In this document: positions 1-7,158 of the stretch, one piece after another
How the letters are laid out: the number at the start of each line of letters is the position of its first letter
Position numbering within the stretch: position 1 is the stretch's first letter
Origin: an uncultured Acetatifactor sp.
GTDB lineage: Bacteria; Bacillota; Clostridia; Lachnospirales; Lachnospiraceae
NCBI GenBank assembly: GCA_910583845.1
Contig: CAJUAB010000007.1
Coordinates: 44,151-108,150 of the forward strand
Reading direction: 5' to 3'
DNA length: 64,000 nucleotides
Translations under genes and position numbers: made by a program
The notes under the pieces: model-generated
Databases searched by the model: none
Seen by the model: only the letters and a program-made list of their open reading frames with translations
What the model was told of the DNA's origin: nothing

Positions 1-222
1 AGATTTCCCACTGCGGATAATGGCAGTCAGTCAGGGGAAACCTGGCTGACGCGGGAAGAGCAAGTGCGGAAAACCAGAGATTTCCCACTGCGGATAATGG
101 CAGTCAGTCAGGGGAAACCTGGCTGACGCGGGGAAGAGCAAGTGCGGGAAACCGGAGATTTCCCACTGTGGATTATGGTAGCAAGCCAGGATAAACCCGG
201 CTGATGCGGAGAAGAGGGTAAG
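1..222. repeat. 77/78-bp tandem repeat, about 2.9 copies
   Basis: Near-identical units begin at 1, 78 and 156; the third is more diverged and runs into the start codon at 223. Each unit carries a stem-loop in which GTCAGTCAGG pairs with CCTGGCTGAC around a GGAAA loop. The array reaches the window edge, so its full copy number is unknown. There are no unique spacers between units, so it is not CRISPR. Confidence 0.85.
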
Positions 223-1623
223 ATGACAGAGAGACGAAAGAGAACCGTCACGGAAATACTTATGCTGGCGAGCGCGCTGGGGCTGCTGACAGCCTGCAGC
301 GTCATGCCCGGCGGCCAGGCCGGACAGCCTGTGCCCTCCGCTCCCCCGGTTTCTCTGGAGCAGTCCGGCACAGGCTTCGTTCCCGCGGGGCCCAACAGCT
401 ATGACTCCGCGGATACAGCGGTGGTGGTGAAGAGAGACAGCGAGGCGGGCACGGTGACGCTGCTCAATCTGGATCTGGGCCGGACTTATACATTGTCGGT
501 GGAGGGTACAAGCAGACTGTGTGACAAGTACGGAGAGGCATTGTCTTTGGAACAGATCAGGCTGGGAGACATTGTGGACGTGACTTTTCTGCGCTCCAAA
601 AAGAAACTGAACACCATGCAGGTCAGTCCCTCGTCCTGGGTGTACGCATCGGCCTCCCGCTATGAGATTGACCTGAGGCGGGGGGAAGTGACCATCGGAG
701 AGGATGTGTACAAGCTGACGGACGACACCCTCTATTTGTCCCAGGGGATGCGGATAGAAGCCATGGAACTCAATCCGGTGGATGTGCTTACATTCAAAGG
801 CATGGGCAGCAGCATATACAGTATTGAGGTGGAACAGGGACATGGCTATCTGCGGCTTAAGAACGAAGAGAAATTTATAGGTGGCTATATGGATATCGGA
901 CAGATCAGCATGCGCAGGATCGAGGAGGATATGCTGCTGACCGTACCGGAAGGCCGCTATGAGATAAAGGTGAGCAAGCGGGGCGGAGGAGGCACCAAGG
1001 AGGTCACCATAAGGCGGGGAGAGGAAACCACGCTGGACATCGGGGACCTTGAAGTGCCGGAGATTGAGTATGGCACCATATTGTTTACCCTGGAACCTTC
1101 TGACGCGAAGCTGTATATCGATGGAGAGAAGGCGGACCCCTCCGCTCCCGTGACGCTGGAATACGGTCTGCATCAGGTGATTCTCAGAGCCAACGGCTAC
1201 CAGACCATGACCACCTACATCAAGGTGGCACAGCCCTCGGGAGGCCTGGCTCTCACTCTGGACGCGGTAGACGCGGACAAGGAAAATGACGAGCAGGAGG
1301 ATCAGGAGAGGCTGGCCCAGTACAAAGTATTTGTGGACGCGCCCGCATTCGCGGAGGTGTATCTGGACGGCAACTATGTGGGGATAGCGCCCACCAGTTT
1401 TGCCAAGAGTGAGGGCAGCCATATCATCACCCTCCGCCGCAGCGGCTGCGAGACCCGCAGCTATACGATTTCCGTCGACAGGGAATACAAGGATGTCACT
1501 TACTCCTTCGCGGAGCTGCTGCCTGCCTCCGCGGACACGGGCACACAGGCCCCGGAGGCCGCCGCAACCCCCACCCCGGTACCCGAACCGGCGACGCCGG
1601 TGTCCGAATCTTCCGGGGCGTAA
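223..1623 (+). CDS. PEGA-domain surface lipoprotein
   Basis: A 466-residue exported protein. A basic start is followed by a hydrophobic stretch and a lipobox (LTAC) with Cys at about residue 25, so it should be lipidated and held on the outer face of the membrane. The middle is beta-rich. Two PEGA-like repeats are visible: one around residues 285-345 with the YIDGEKAD motif, and one around 367-435 with the VYLDGNYVG motif. PEGA modules are extracellular beta domains thought to bind cell-wall polymers or scaffold other proteins. The C-terminus is a Pro/Thr/Ala-rich tail. The start at 223 follows GAAGAGGG at a suitable distance. The gene directly follows a tandem repeat and stands alone before the HU gene. 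The specific partner is unknown. Confidence 0.75.
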   Translation: MTERRKRTVTEILMLASALGLLTACSVMPGGQAGQPVPSAPPVSLEQSGTGFVPAGPNSYDSADTAVVVKRDSEAGTVTLLNLDLGRTYTLSVEGTSRLCDKYGEALSLEQIRLGDIVDVTFLRSKKKLNTMQVSPSSWVYASASRYEIDLRRGEVTIGEDVYKLTDDTLYLSQGMRIEAMELNPVDVLTFKGMGSSIYSIEVEQGHGYLRLKNEEKFIGGYMDIGQISMRRIEEDMLLTVPEGRYEIKVSKRGGGGTKEVTIRRGEETTLDIGDLEVPEIEYGTILFTLEPSDAKLYIDGEKADPSAPVTLEYGLHQVILRANGYQTMTTYIKVAQPSGGLALTLDAVDADKENDEQEDQERLAQYKVFVDAPAFAEVYLDGNYVGIAPTSFAKSEGSHIITLRRSGCETRSYTISVDREYKDVTYSFAELLPASADTGTQAPEAAATPTPVPEPATPVSESSGA

Positions 1624-1660
1624 CGGGCCCGCCGGCGATCATTGTTTTAATGAAAAAACC

Positions 1661-1689
1661 TTGACAAACAGGGGAAAAGCATATATAAA
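1661..1689 (+). promoter_or_regulatory. Sigma-A promoter of the HU gene
   Basis: TTGACA (1661-1666) and TATAAA (1684-1689) are separated by 17 bp, upstream of the HU gene. An AGGAGG ribosome binding site lies at about 1747. Confidence 0.75.
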
Positions 1690-1761
1690 TATATGTAGAC
1701 GTTTCGCATATGAAGAATCTGTCAAAAATAACAGAATACTCAATAGAGGAGGAGTTTCGAC

Positions 1762-2034
1762 ATGAACAAAACGGAATTGATTGCTGCTATGGCTGAAGAA
1801 GCTGGTCTGTCCAAGAAGGACGCAGAGAAGGCACTGAAGGCATTTACCGATGTTGTAGAAGCTGAGTTAAAGAAGGGCGGTAAAGTACAGTTAGTAGGTT
1901 TCGGTACTTTTGAAGTGTCCCAGAGAAGCGCACGAGAGGGAAGGAATCCCCAGAGCGGCAAGCCGATGAAGATCGCTGCTTCCAAGGCTCCCAAGTTCAA
2001 GGCTGGCAAGGCTTTAAAGGATTCTTTGAACTAG
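1762..2034 (+). CDS. hup: HU family DNA-binding protein
   Basis: A 90-residue histone-like protein of the usual HU length. It shows the dimer core (the N-terminal MNKTELIAAMAE helices), the GFGTFEV strand and the conserved R-x-G-RNPQ-G beta-arm that inserts into the DNA minor groove. HU bends and compacts DNA non-specifically and supports replication and repair. The gene has its own consensus promoter, a strong AGGAGG site and a perfect terminator, so it is transcribed alone. Codon use favours A/T-rich codons more than its neighbours do, as expected for a highly expressed gene. In Bacillus and Clostridia a hup-type gene often sits near yabO/rqcP, as here. Confidence 0.97.
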   Translation: MNKTELIAAMAEEAGLSKKDAEKALKAFTDVVEAELKKGGKVQLVGFGTFEVSQRSAREGRNPQSGKPMKIAASKAPKFKAGKALKDSLN

Positions 2035-2050
2035 AAGGATGAAGTAAGCG

Positions 2051-2080
2051 AGAGAACCTAGTGATAGGTTCTCTTTTATA
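2051..2080 (+). terminator. Intrinsic terminator of the HU gene
   Basis: A perfect 10-bp stem (2051-2060 with 2065-2074) closes a four-base loop and is followed by TTTTATA. Confidence 0.9.
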
Positions 2081-2212
2081 TTCTGTAAAGCATGCAAAAC
2101 ACCGTATATCGAAAACAGCCTGTTCCCGGAAAGCCAGAGGCGGCGGGAACTTACCACCGGGGATGCGGGCATTCCGGAAACAGGCGGAACTTAAAATAAG
2201 AAAGAGGTTACC

Positions 2213-2452
2213 ATGAGACTGGACAAATATCTGAAAGTATCCAGGCTGATCAAGCGCCGTACCGTGGCCAATGAGGCCTGTGACGCCGGGCGGGTGACGA
2301 TCAATGACAAGCCGGCCAAGGCTTCCTCCACTGTCAAAGTCGGGGACATCATCGCCATCTCCTTTGGAAACAAGGATGTGAAAGTGGAAGTGCTGGACGT
2401 GCAGGAGACTGTAAAAAAGGAGGAGGCCGGGGAACTGTTCCGGTATCTGTAG
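2213..2452 (+). CDS. rqcP: S4-domain ribosome quality control factor RqcP
   Basis: A 79-residue protein that is essentially one S4 RNA-binding domain: MRLDKYLKVSRLIKRRT at the N-terminus and the AGRVTINDKPAKAS loop typical of the YabO/Hsp15-like group. In B. subtilis RqcP (YabO) binds stalled 50S subunits and works with RqcH to add C-terminal alanine tails to blocked nascent chains. The start follows AAAGAGG. Gene order after it (yabP, yabQ, divIC) is the conserved Firmicutes arrangement and strongly supports orthology. It is the first gene of a co-directional run that reaches a terminator at 3666. Confidence 0.93.
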   Translation: MRLDKYLKVSRLIKRRTVANEACDAGRVTINDKPAKASSTVKVGDIIAISFGNKDVKVEVLDVQETVKKEEAGELFRYL

Positions 2453-2523
2453 ATCTGTGCAGGAATATCCTTATCTGTTCCTTCATATATTTATAGGGAA
2501 TCGCAGATGGGGAGGAGGGCCCT

Positions 2524-2817
2524 ATGGAAGACTTGAGTACTGCCGGCGGGCGCACACATAAGGTCACCATGAGCAACCGCAGGATATGCGGCATCACGGG
2601 TGTGAACGATGTGCTGTCCTTTGACGTGCATGAGATTTTGCTGGAGACAGAACAGGGCATGCTGATGATCAAGGGCCAGGAGCTGCATGTGAGCAGGCTG
2701 ATGCTGGACAAAGGCGAAGTGGACATAGACGGCAGAATTGACAGTTTCACCTATTCAGACGTGGCGGGCAGCGCCCCGGGTAAGTCGGAATCCCTGCTTT
2801 CCAGGCTGTTTCGGTAA
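2524..2817 (+). CDS. yabP: Sporulation protein YabP
   Basis: A 97-residue YabP/YqfC family protein with the characteristic ISGV-like core (here CGITGVNDVLSFDVHEILLET) and the GELHV-like strand (KGQELHVSRLMLDKGEVDIDGRI region). B. subtilis YabP is made in the mother cell under sigma E and is needed for spore cortex formation with YabQ. The start has a strong GGAGGAGGG site a few bases upstream. It lies between rqcP and yabQ as in other spore formers, which is good evidence that this organism sporulates. Confidence 0.93.
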   Translation: MEDLSTAGGRTHKVTMSNRRICGITGVNDVLSFDVHEILLETEQGMLMIKGQELHVSRLMLDKGEVDIDGRIDSFTYSDVAGSAPGKSESLLSRLFR

Positions 2818-2834
2818 AGGCGGGGAGCCGGAGA

Positions 2835-3302
2835 ATGTCTGAGGAAAATGTTTTTCTGCTGCATGCTTTCGCGTCCGGGGTATTGATCACTTTCATATAT
2901 GACATCCTGCGGATCTGGAGGCGGGTGGCACCCCATAAGGGATTGCTGGTGTCTCTGGAAGATTTGGTTTTTTGGCTTTTTTGCGCCTTCTATATTTTCC
3001 AGCTGATGCACCAGGAGAGCAACGGCAGCCTGAGATGGTTCGCGGTGATGGGAGCGCTGGCCGGGATGCTGTTGTACAAAAAAACGGTCAGCGGCCTTCT
3101 GGTCCGCTATGTGTCCCTGGCTCTGTGCTGGGTGCGGGATCTGCTGTGCCGGGTGACGGGCTTCTGCCTGCGTCCTGTGGGCAGGGCGGGCCATGCGGCG
3201 GGCAGCGCTCTGGGGCGCTTCTGGAAAAAGGTACGGACACATTGCAAAAACAGGTTGAAAAATTACGGCAGATTACTTAAAATAAAGCTGAGGAAGCAAT
3301 AG
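2835..3302 (+). CDS. yabQ: Spore cortex biosynthesis protein YabQ
   Basis: A 155-residue integral membrane protein. Hydrophobic segments lie near residues 8-24, 42-60, 68-82 and around 90-110, followed by a basic tail (RFWKKVRTHCKNRLKNYG). The YDILRIWRRV and LEDLVFW motifs match the YabQ family. In B. subtilis YabQ localises to the membrane around the forespore and is needed for cortex synthesis. It starts 18 bp after yabP and is followed within about 20 bp by divIC, so the run is probably one transcript. Confidence 0.92.
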   Translation: MSEENVFLLHAFASGVLITFIYDILRIWRRVAPHKGLLVSLEDLVFWLFCAFYIFQLMHQESNGSLRWFAVMGALAGMLLYKKTVSGLLVRYVSLALCWVRDLLCRVTGFCLRPVGRAGHAAGSALGRFWKKVRTHCKNRLKNYGRLLKIKLRKQ

Positions 3303-3322
3303 AAACGGCTTGGGAGGAAAAT

Positions 3323-3646
3323 ATGGCGGCAGAACGGACCAGAAGAAGAAAAGCAGCATATCGCAAAAAGGTGCAGAACCGTTTCAGCATGTTCCTGGTG
3401 ATGCTGGCTCTGTTTATGATTCTGGTGGCCGTCTACTCCAGCAGCATCAAGATGCAGGACCGGCTGGACACCCTGGAGGCTCAATCTGCCCTTTTGCAGG
3501 CGCAGATTGACGCGGAGAAGGAACGGGCGGAAGAAATTGAGCTTCTGCGCAGGCGCTCCCAGACCAAGGAGTACTATGAGGAGATCGCCAAGGAGAAATT
3601 GGGCCTTGTCAACGCGGATGAGATCGTATTCAAGGCCGAGGAGTGA
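3323..3646 (+). CDS. divIC: Septum formation initiator DivIC/FtsB-like protein
   Basis: A 107-residue bitopic protein. The cytoplasmic N-terminus is short and basic (RTRRRKAAYRKK), a single membrane segment spans about residues 24-40, and a coiled coil runs from about 44 to 75. The C-terminus has the KEYYEEIAKEKLGLV motif of the DivIC/FtsB family. The protein is part of the FtsB-FtsL-FtsQ divisome subcomplex that activates septal peptidoglycan synthesis. It is the last gene of the rqcP-yabP-yabQ-divIC run and is followed by a clear terminator. In many relatives spoIIE comes next; here a xylanase and an unknown gene intervene. Confidence 0.92.
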   Translation: MAAERTRRRKAAYRKKVQNRFSMFLVMLALFMILVAVYSSSIKMQDRLDTLEAQSALLQAQIDAEKERAEEIELLRRRSQTKEYYEEIAKEKLGLVNADEIVFKAEE

Positions 3647-3665
3647 ACCAGCGATACATAACCGG

Positions 3666-3695
3666 GAGCCCTGGCGGATGCCAGGGCTCTTTTTA
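3666..3695 (+). terminator. Terminator of the rqcP-divIC operon
   Basis: A 9-bp stem GAGCCCTGG / CCAGGGCTC (3666-3674 with 3681-3689) followed by TTTTT. Confidence 0.92.
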
Positions 3696-3845
3696 GCAAT
3701 AAAAAACCATTAGATGACAATATACGAGAAGCCTTTTCAGACCATTTATGCTATCATCAGATTAAATGGTATTTCAACAGGCGAAGGAAAGTGTGGGTAT
3801 CCGGTATTCGCCTGGAGAAAAATATTCTGGAAAGGATGAATCAAT

Positions 3846-5954
3846 ATGCGCATAAGGTCATGGAAAACACTGGCGGCGACCCTGGCGGGCGTAATGTTCA
3901 CGGCAGCCGCCGTCTGCGGGGGATGCTGCATGGCGGCGGAGGCGGGGGAAAATCTGATCAAATGCCCGGATTTTGCCCAGGGGGACGATGTCTCCGCATG
4001 GGGCAGGGATCAGGGAAACGCGGTTATCACCGCCGAGACAGGCACGGAACCTGTCTATGGAGAGGTGAGCAGTTACGGAAAGATCGCGGGCCGGACCTCC
4101 AACTACGAATGCTTTTCCCAGGATGTGACAGGCCTGGTGGAGAAGGACAGGGATTATACATACAGCTTCTATGTAATGCTGGACCCTGCGGATTACGCGG
4201 ACGCCCCTGCCGGGCAGAGATGTGTGGAGATCTCCCCCTATGTCACCGCCGATGGCAATACGGTTTACAGCCAGGGATGCAGCGGTACGGTGAGCCAGCA
4301 GCTGGAGCCGGGAGTGTGGACACATTTTACAGGGACATTTACCCCTTCCTGGTCCGGAAATCTGGAGCAGGTGGTGATCCGTATTTTGGAACAGGGAACT
4401 GATTATGGACAGGGAGAAGGCGTGATGGGAGCATATTATCTGACCGGGATGGAGCTGAGGGAGCAGGGCGCGAAAGAGAGCGTGATCCAGATGGATGTGC
4501 CCCGGCTCAGGGACGCGGTGCCCGGGGAACTGGGAGAGGATTTTATCATCGGAACTTCTATTGTCAATTCCGATCTGAAGGACGTGGACACCATGGCTCT
4601 GGTGACCAGACATTTTAACGCCGTCACCCTGGGCAACGAGCTGAAGCCGGATGCCATGTTCGGCTACAGCAACAACAAATGCCCCGGTACGGAGACGGTC
4701 ACCTTAGGAGGGGCGGAGCTGGAAGTGCCGCGGCTGGATTACAGCCGGGCGGAAAAGACGCTGGATGCCATATATGACTGGAACCAGAGTCATCCGGAGG
4801 AGCTGATCAGGGTGCGGGGCCATGTGCTGGTATGGCATTCCCAGACTCCGGAGTGGTGGTTCCATGAGGACTATGACGCGGATCAGCCCTATGCCGACAT
4901 TGAGACCATGAACCGGCGGCTGGAGTGGTATATCAAGACCATGGCGGAACATTTTACCGGCGGGGACAGCAAGTACCACGGTATGTTTTACGGTTGGGAC
5001 GTGGTGAACGAGGCTGTCAGCGACGGGGCTCCCCGCTACCGCAACGCCGCGGAGAACAGCAGCTGGTGGGCGGTGTATCAGAGCAATGAGTTTATTATAA
5101 ACGCTTTCCGGTATGCCAATCAGTATATGGACCCGGATGTGGAACTGTATTATAACGATTATAATGAGTGGTTCTCCAATAAACGGGCGGGGATCGTGCA
5201 GCTCCTCAAGGATGTGAAGGAGGCGGAGGGCACCCGGATTGACGGCATGGGCATGCAGGGACATTATCAGACGGTGGGAAGCCCCAACATGGAGGAATTT
5301 TCCAAAGCGGCCAGGGCCTACGCGGAGATCGTGGGACAGGTACAGATCACCGAGCTGGATATGAAAGCCAGCAGCAGCTATGACGGCACGGAGGAAACCA
5401 GAGAGACGGAGTTTGCCACCCAGGGCCGCCGGTACCGGGAGCTTTACGAAACGGTGAAGAGCCTGCGGGAAGAGGGCGTGAATATTACGAACATAACCCT
5501 GTGGGGCGTGGTGGACAAAAATTCCTGGCTCCAGACCTTTAACGCCGTGGGGGGCGCGGCAGACGGCAGCAGAAGACAGTGCCCGCTGCTGTTTGACGAT
5601 GACTATCAGGTCAAGCCCGCTTACTGGGCCTTTGCGGACGGCAGCAGGCTGGAGGAGGAACCCCTGGAAGAGGATGTGCAAGCATCCCCGGAGCCTTCCG
5701 ATGAGGGGAGTGCAGGAGAAGCGGATCAGGAGTCCGCGCAGGAGAGCAAGGAGCCGTCCGCGGAATCGGCGGCGGAGAGTGTGGAGACTGCGGCGGAGGA
5801 ATCCCAGGCACCGGGTTCGCAGGACGAAGCCGGCGCGGAGAGTTCCGGAAAGGGACTTTTGTACGGTATTCTGACGGTCTGCGGCATCCTGGCGGCAGGA
5901 ATCGCGGGCTTTGCTGGCTATACCCTCGTCCGCCGCAAAAAGAAGGACAATTGA
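3846..5954 (+). CDS. Membrane-anchored GH10 endo-beta-1,4-xylanase with N-terminal carbohydrate-binding module
   Basis: A 702-residue secreted enzyme. A signal peptide (about residues 1-32) is followed by a CBM22-like beta domain (about 35-200) with the typical ENLIKCPDF start and YTYSFYVML core, then a GH10 catalytic barrel (about 215-605). The acid/base Glu is E389 in WDVVNEA and the nucleophile is E503 in QITELDM. A Ser/Glu/Ala-rich linker (about 605-665) leads to one membrane segment and a basic RRKKKDN end; there is no LPXTG sortase motif, so it is anchored directly in the membrane. It should cleave xylan backbones at the cell surface. The start at 3846 follows AAAGGA. It sits as an isolated insert in the divIC-spoIIE neighbourhood. 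Confidence 0.94.
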   Translation: MRIRSWKTLAATLAGVMFTAAAVCGGCCMAAEAGENLIKCPDFAQGDDVSAWGRDQGNAVITAETGTEPVYGEVSSYGKIAGRTSNYECFSQDVTGLVEKDRDYTYSFYVMLDPADYADAPAGQRCVEISPYVTADGNTVYSQGCSGTVSQQLEPGVWTHFTGTFTPSWSGNLEQVVIRILEQGTDYGQGEGVMGAYYLTGMELREQGAKESVIQMDVPRLRDAVPGELGEDFIIGTSIVNSDLKDVDTMALVTRHFNAVTLGNELKPDAMFGYSNNKCPGTETVTLGGAELEVPRLDYSRAEKTLDAIYDWNQSHPEELIRVRGHVLVWHSQTPEWWFHEDYDADQPYADIETMNRRLEWYIKTMAEHFTGGDSKYHGMFYGWDVVNEAVSDGAPRYRNAAENSSWWAVYQSNEFIINAFRYANQYMDPDVELYYNDYNEWFSNKRAGIVQLLKDVKEAEGTRIDGMGMQGHYQTVGSPNMEEFSKAARAYAEIVGQVQITELDMKASSSYDGTEETRETEFATQGRRYRELYETVKSLREEGVNITNITLWGVVDKNSWLQTFNAVGGAADGSRRQCPLLFDDDYQVKPAYWAFADGSRLEEEPLEEDVQASPEPSDEGSAGEADQESAQESKEPSAESAAESVETAAEESQAPGSQDEAGAESSGKGLLYGILTVCGILAAGIAGFAGYTLVRRKKKDN

Positions 5955-5997
5955 GATCTGACGGAGAAGCGCACACAAATAAAGGAGAGGTATCAAA

Positions 5998-6891
5998 ATG
6001 TTTAAGCTGTTTGGAAAAAAAGAAGGATCACTGGAAGAACAGCTGGCGGCATGCCAGCAGAAAAAGGACTGGGCAGGACTGGCCAGGGCCTGTTATCAGG
6101 CGGGAACGGCCGCTATGGACAGGGGAGAACTTGACCTTGCGCAGCTGTGGCTGCACCGGGCCGATACCATTTACAGCGCTGATGACAGAGTTTGTAAAAA
6201 GGTGGGCGACAGGCTGATGGATGACTGCTGTGAGCGCATCGGGCAGCTGGAGAATGCCTCGCTGCTGTACAATAATATTCCGGCGCAGGTGGAGGAGATG
6301 GCCGGAGAAATGGAGGATGTCAAAGTGCGGATGTGGGGGCTGCTGTCCCTGGCCAGGCTTGTGAAACTGGGAGAACGGCTGTCCGTTCTTCCCGGCTGCC
6401 AGGTTTTGGGGAGGCTTGGCTGGGCTGTGGACACGGTGCGCAGGACCCTTCAGGAGCCTCCTGCGGAGAATGAGTTTAACGGCCTGCGGGATATGAGCGG
6501 CGCTCTGTATGAGCTGGGTGACAGCCCGGATTTCTGGGGGACAGGAAGCTCCGTGCCGGTTTCCGGCGGCGCGCCTTTCCAGGTGTTTGACCTGAACGGA
6601 ATGATGGGGACCCATCTGGAGATCGACGCCTATCTGGACGCCCATCTGCGGAAGGCGGCGGCTCTTGGCCGGGGGGAGGAGCCTCCGGCTCCGGAGACGG
6701 GCATCATCGCGCAGGCGCTGCTGCCGGATTACTATGTTCGTACCGGCTCGGGAAAACTGGAAGAGAATCCTCGCATAAAAGCCGAACTGGAAAGAATCTG
6801 GGGCGATTACAGGTTTCTGGACGCGGACCCCGACTGGAATCAGGTGGCGGAGAGGATTGAGGCATATAAGAAACTGGATATACTGGCCTGA
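5998..6891 (+). CDS. Unrecognised helical (TPR-like) protein
   Basis: I do not recognise this 297-residue protein. It is probably cytoplasmic: there is no signal peptide or membrane segment. The first 90 residues are alternating Ala/Leu-rich helices with TPR-like spacing (ACQQKKDWAGLARACYQAG, then GELDLAQLWLHRAD). The rest is acidic and includes an AALGRGEEPPAPETG linker and a C-terminal ERIWGDYRFLDADPDWNQV segment. It starts with GGAGAGG upstream, 43 bp after the xylanase. Helical-repeat proteins usually mediate protein-protein contacts. Nothing in the sequence shows an enzymatic activity. No terminator separates it from the xylanase, so the two may be co-transcribed. Confidence 0.7.
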   Translation: MFKLFGKKEGSLEEQLAACQQKKDWAGLARACYQAGTAAMDRGELDLAQLWLHRADTIYSADDRVCKKVGDRLMDDCCERIGQLENASLLYNNIPAQVEEMAGEMEDVKVRMWGLLSLARLVKLGERLSVLPGCQVLGRLGWAVDTVRRTLQEPPAENEFNGLRDMSGALYELGDSPDFWGTGSSVPVSGGAPFQVFDLNGMMGTHLEIDAYLDAHLRKAAALGRGEEPPAPETGIIAQALLPDYYVRTGSGKLEENPRIKAELERIWGDYRFLDADPDWNQVAERIEAYKKLDILA

Positions 6892-7002
6892 CAGACAGCG
6901 CTTTTCAAACACGCTCCGGGGAGCGCGGCGGCGCCCTGGCGTTCCGTGAAATTGTGAGAAACGTGGTTTCTCCCGGAGGAAAAGTTGTCAACGAAAAATA
7001 GG

Positions 7003-7044
7003 AAAAGCGATCCATATTTTGACAAAAAGTATGGATCGCTTTTT
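7003..7044 (+). terminator. Long hairpin, possible terminator overlapping the spoIIE promoter
   Basis: A 14-bp perfect inverted repeat (7003-7016 with 7030-7043), whose right arm ends in TTTTT, could end transcription from the preceding gene. The same bases carry the promoter elements of the next gene, so which role dominates is uncertain. Confidence 0.5.
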
Positions 7045-7051
7045 GTATACT
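7018..7051 (+). promoter_or_regulatory. Sporulation-type promoter of spoIIE with 0A box and 21-bp spacer
   Basis: TTGACA (7019-7024) and TATACT (7046-7051) are good sigma-A hexamers separated by 21 bp rather than 17. Known B. subtilis Spo0A-activated promoters (spoIIE, spoIIG) have this over-long spacing. On the minus strand 7018-7026 reads TTTGTCAAA, matching the 0A-box consensus TTTGTCRAA; a weaker match, GTTGTCAAC, lies at 6984-6992. The predicted transcription start near 7058 is just past an in-frame ATG at 7057, so translation must begin further downstream. Confidence 0.65.
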
Positions 7052-7158
7052 TGTGAATGCTGTACAGGACAGGCCGACAGCGCAGGGCTTTCATGGGGCA
7101 GGGCCTGGCGGGCGGCGGGGGATACGGCGCAAGGACAGGACAGGGAGCAGGTGATAGT

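Noticed and set aside
1..222. CRISPR array
   Set aside because: Units of 77/78 bp follow each other directly without unique spacers, and no cas genes are in the window.
5860..5954. Sortase (LPXTG) anchor at the end of the large xylanase
   Set aside because: The membrane segment and basic tail are present but no LPXTG-like motif precedes them.
7057..7158. Longer N-terminus of the SpoIIE-like protein
   Set aside because: The promoter -10 ends at 7051, so the ATG at 7057 would not be within the transcript, and the extra residues (Gly/Arg-rich) match nothing in the family.
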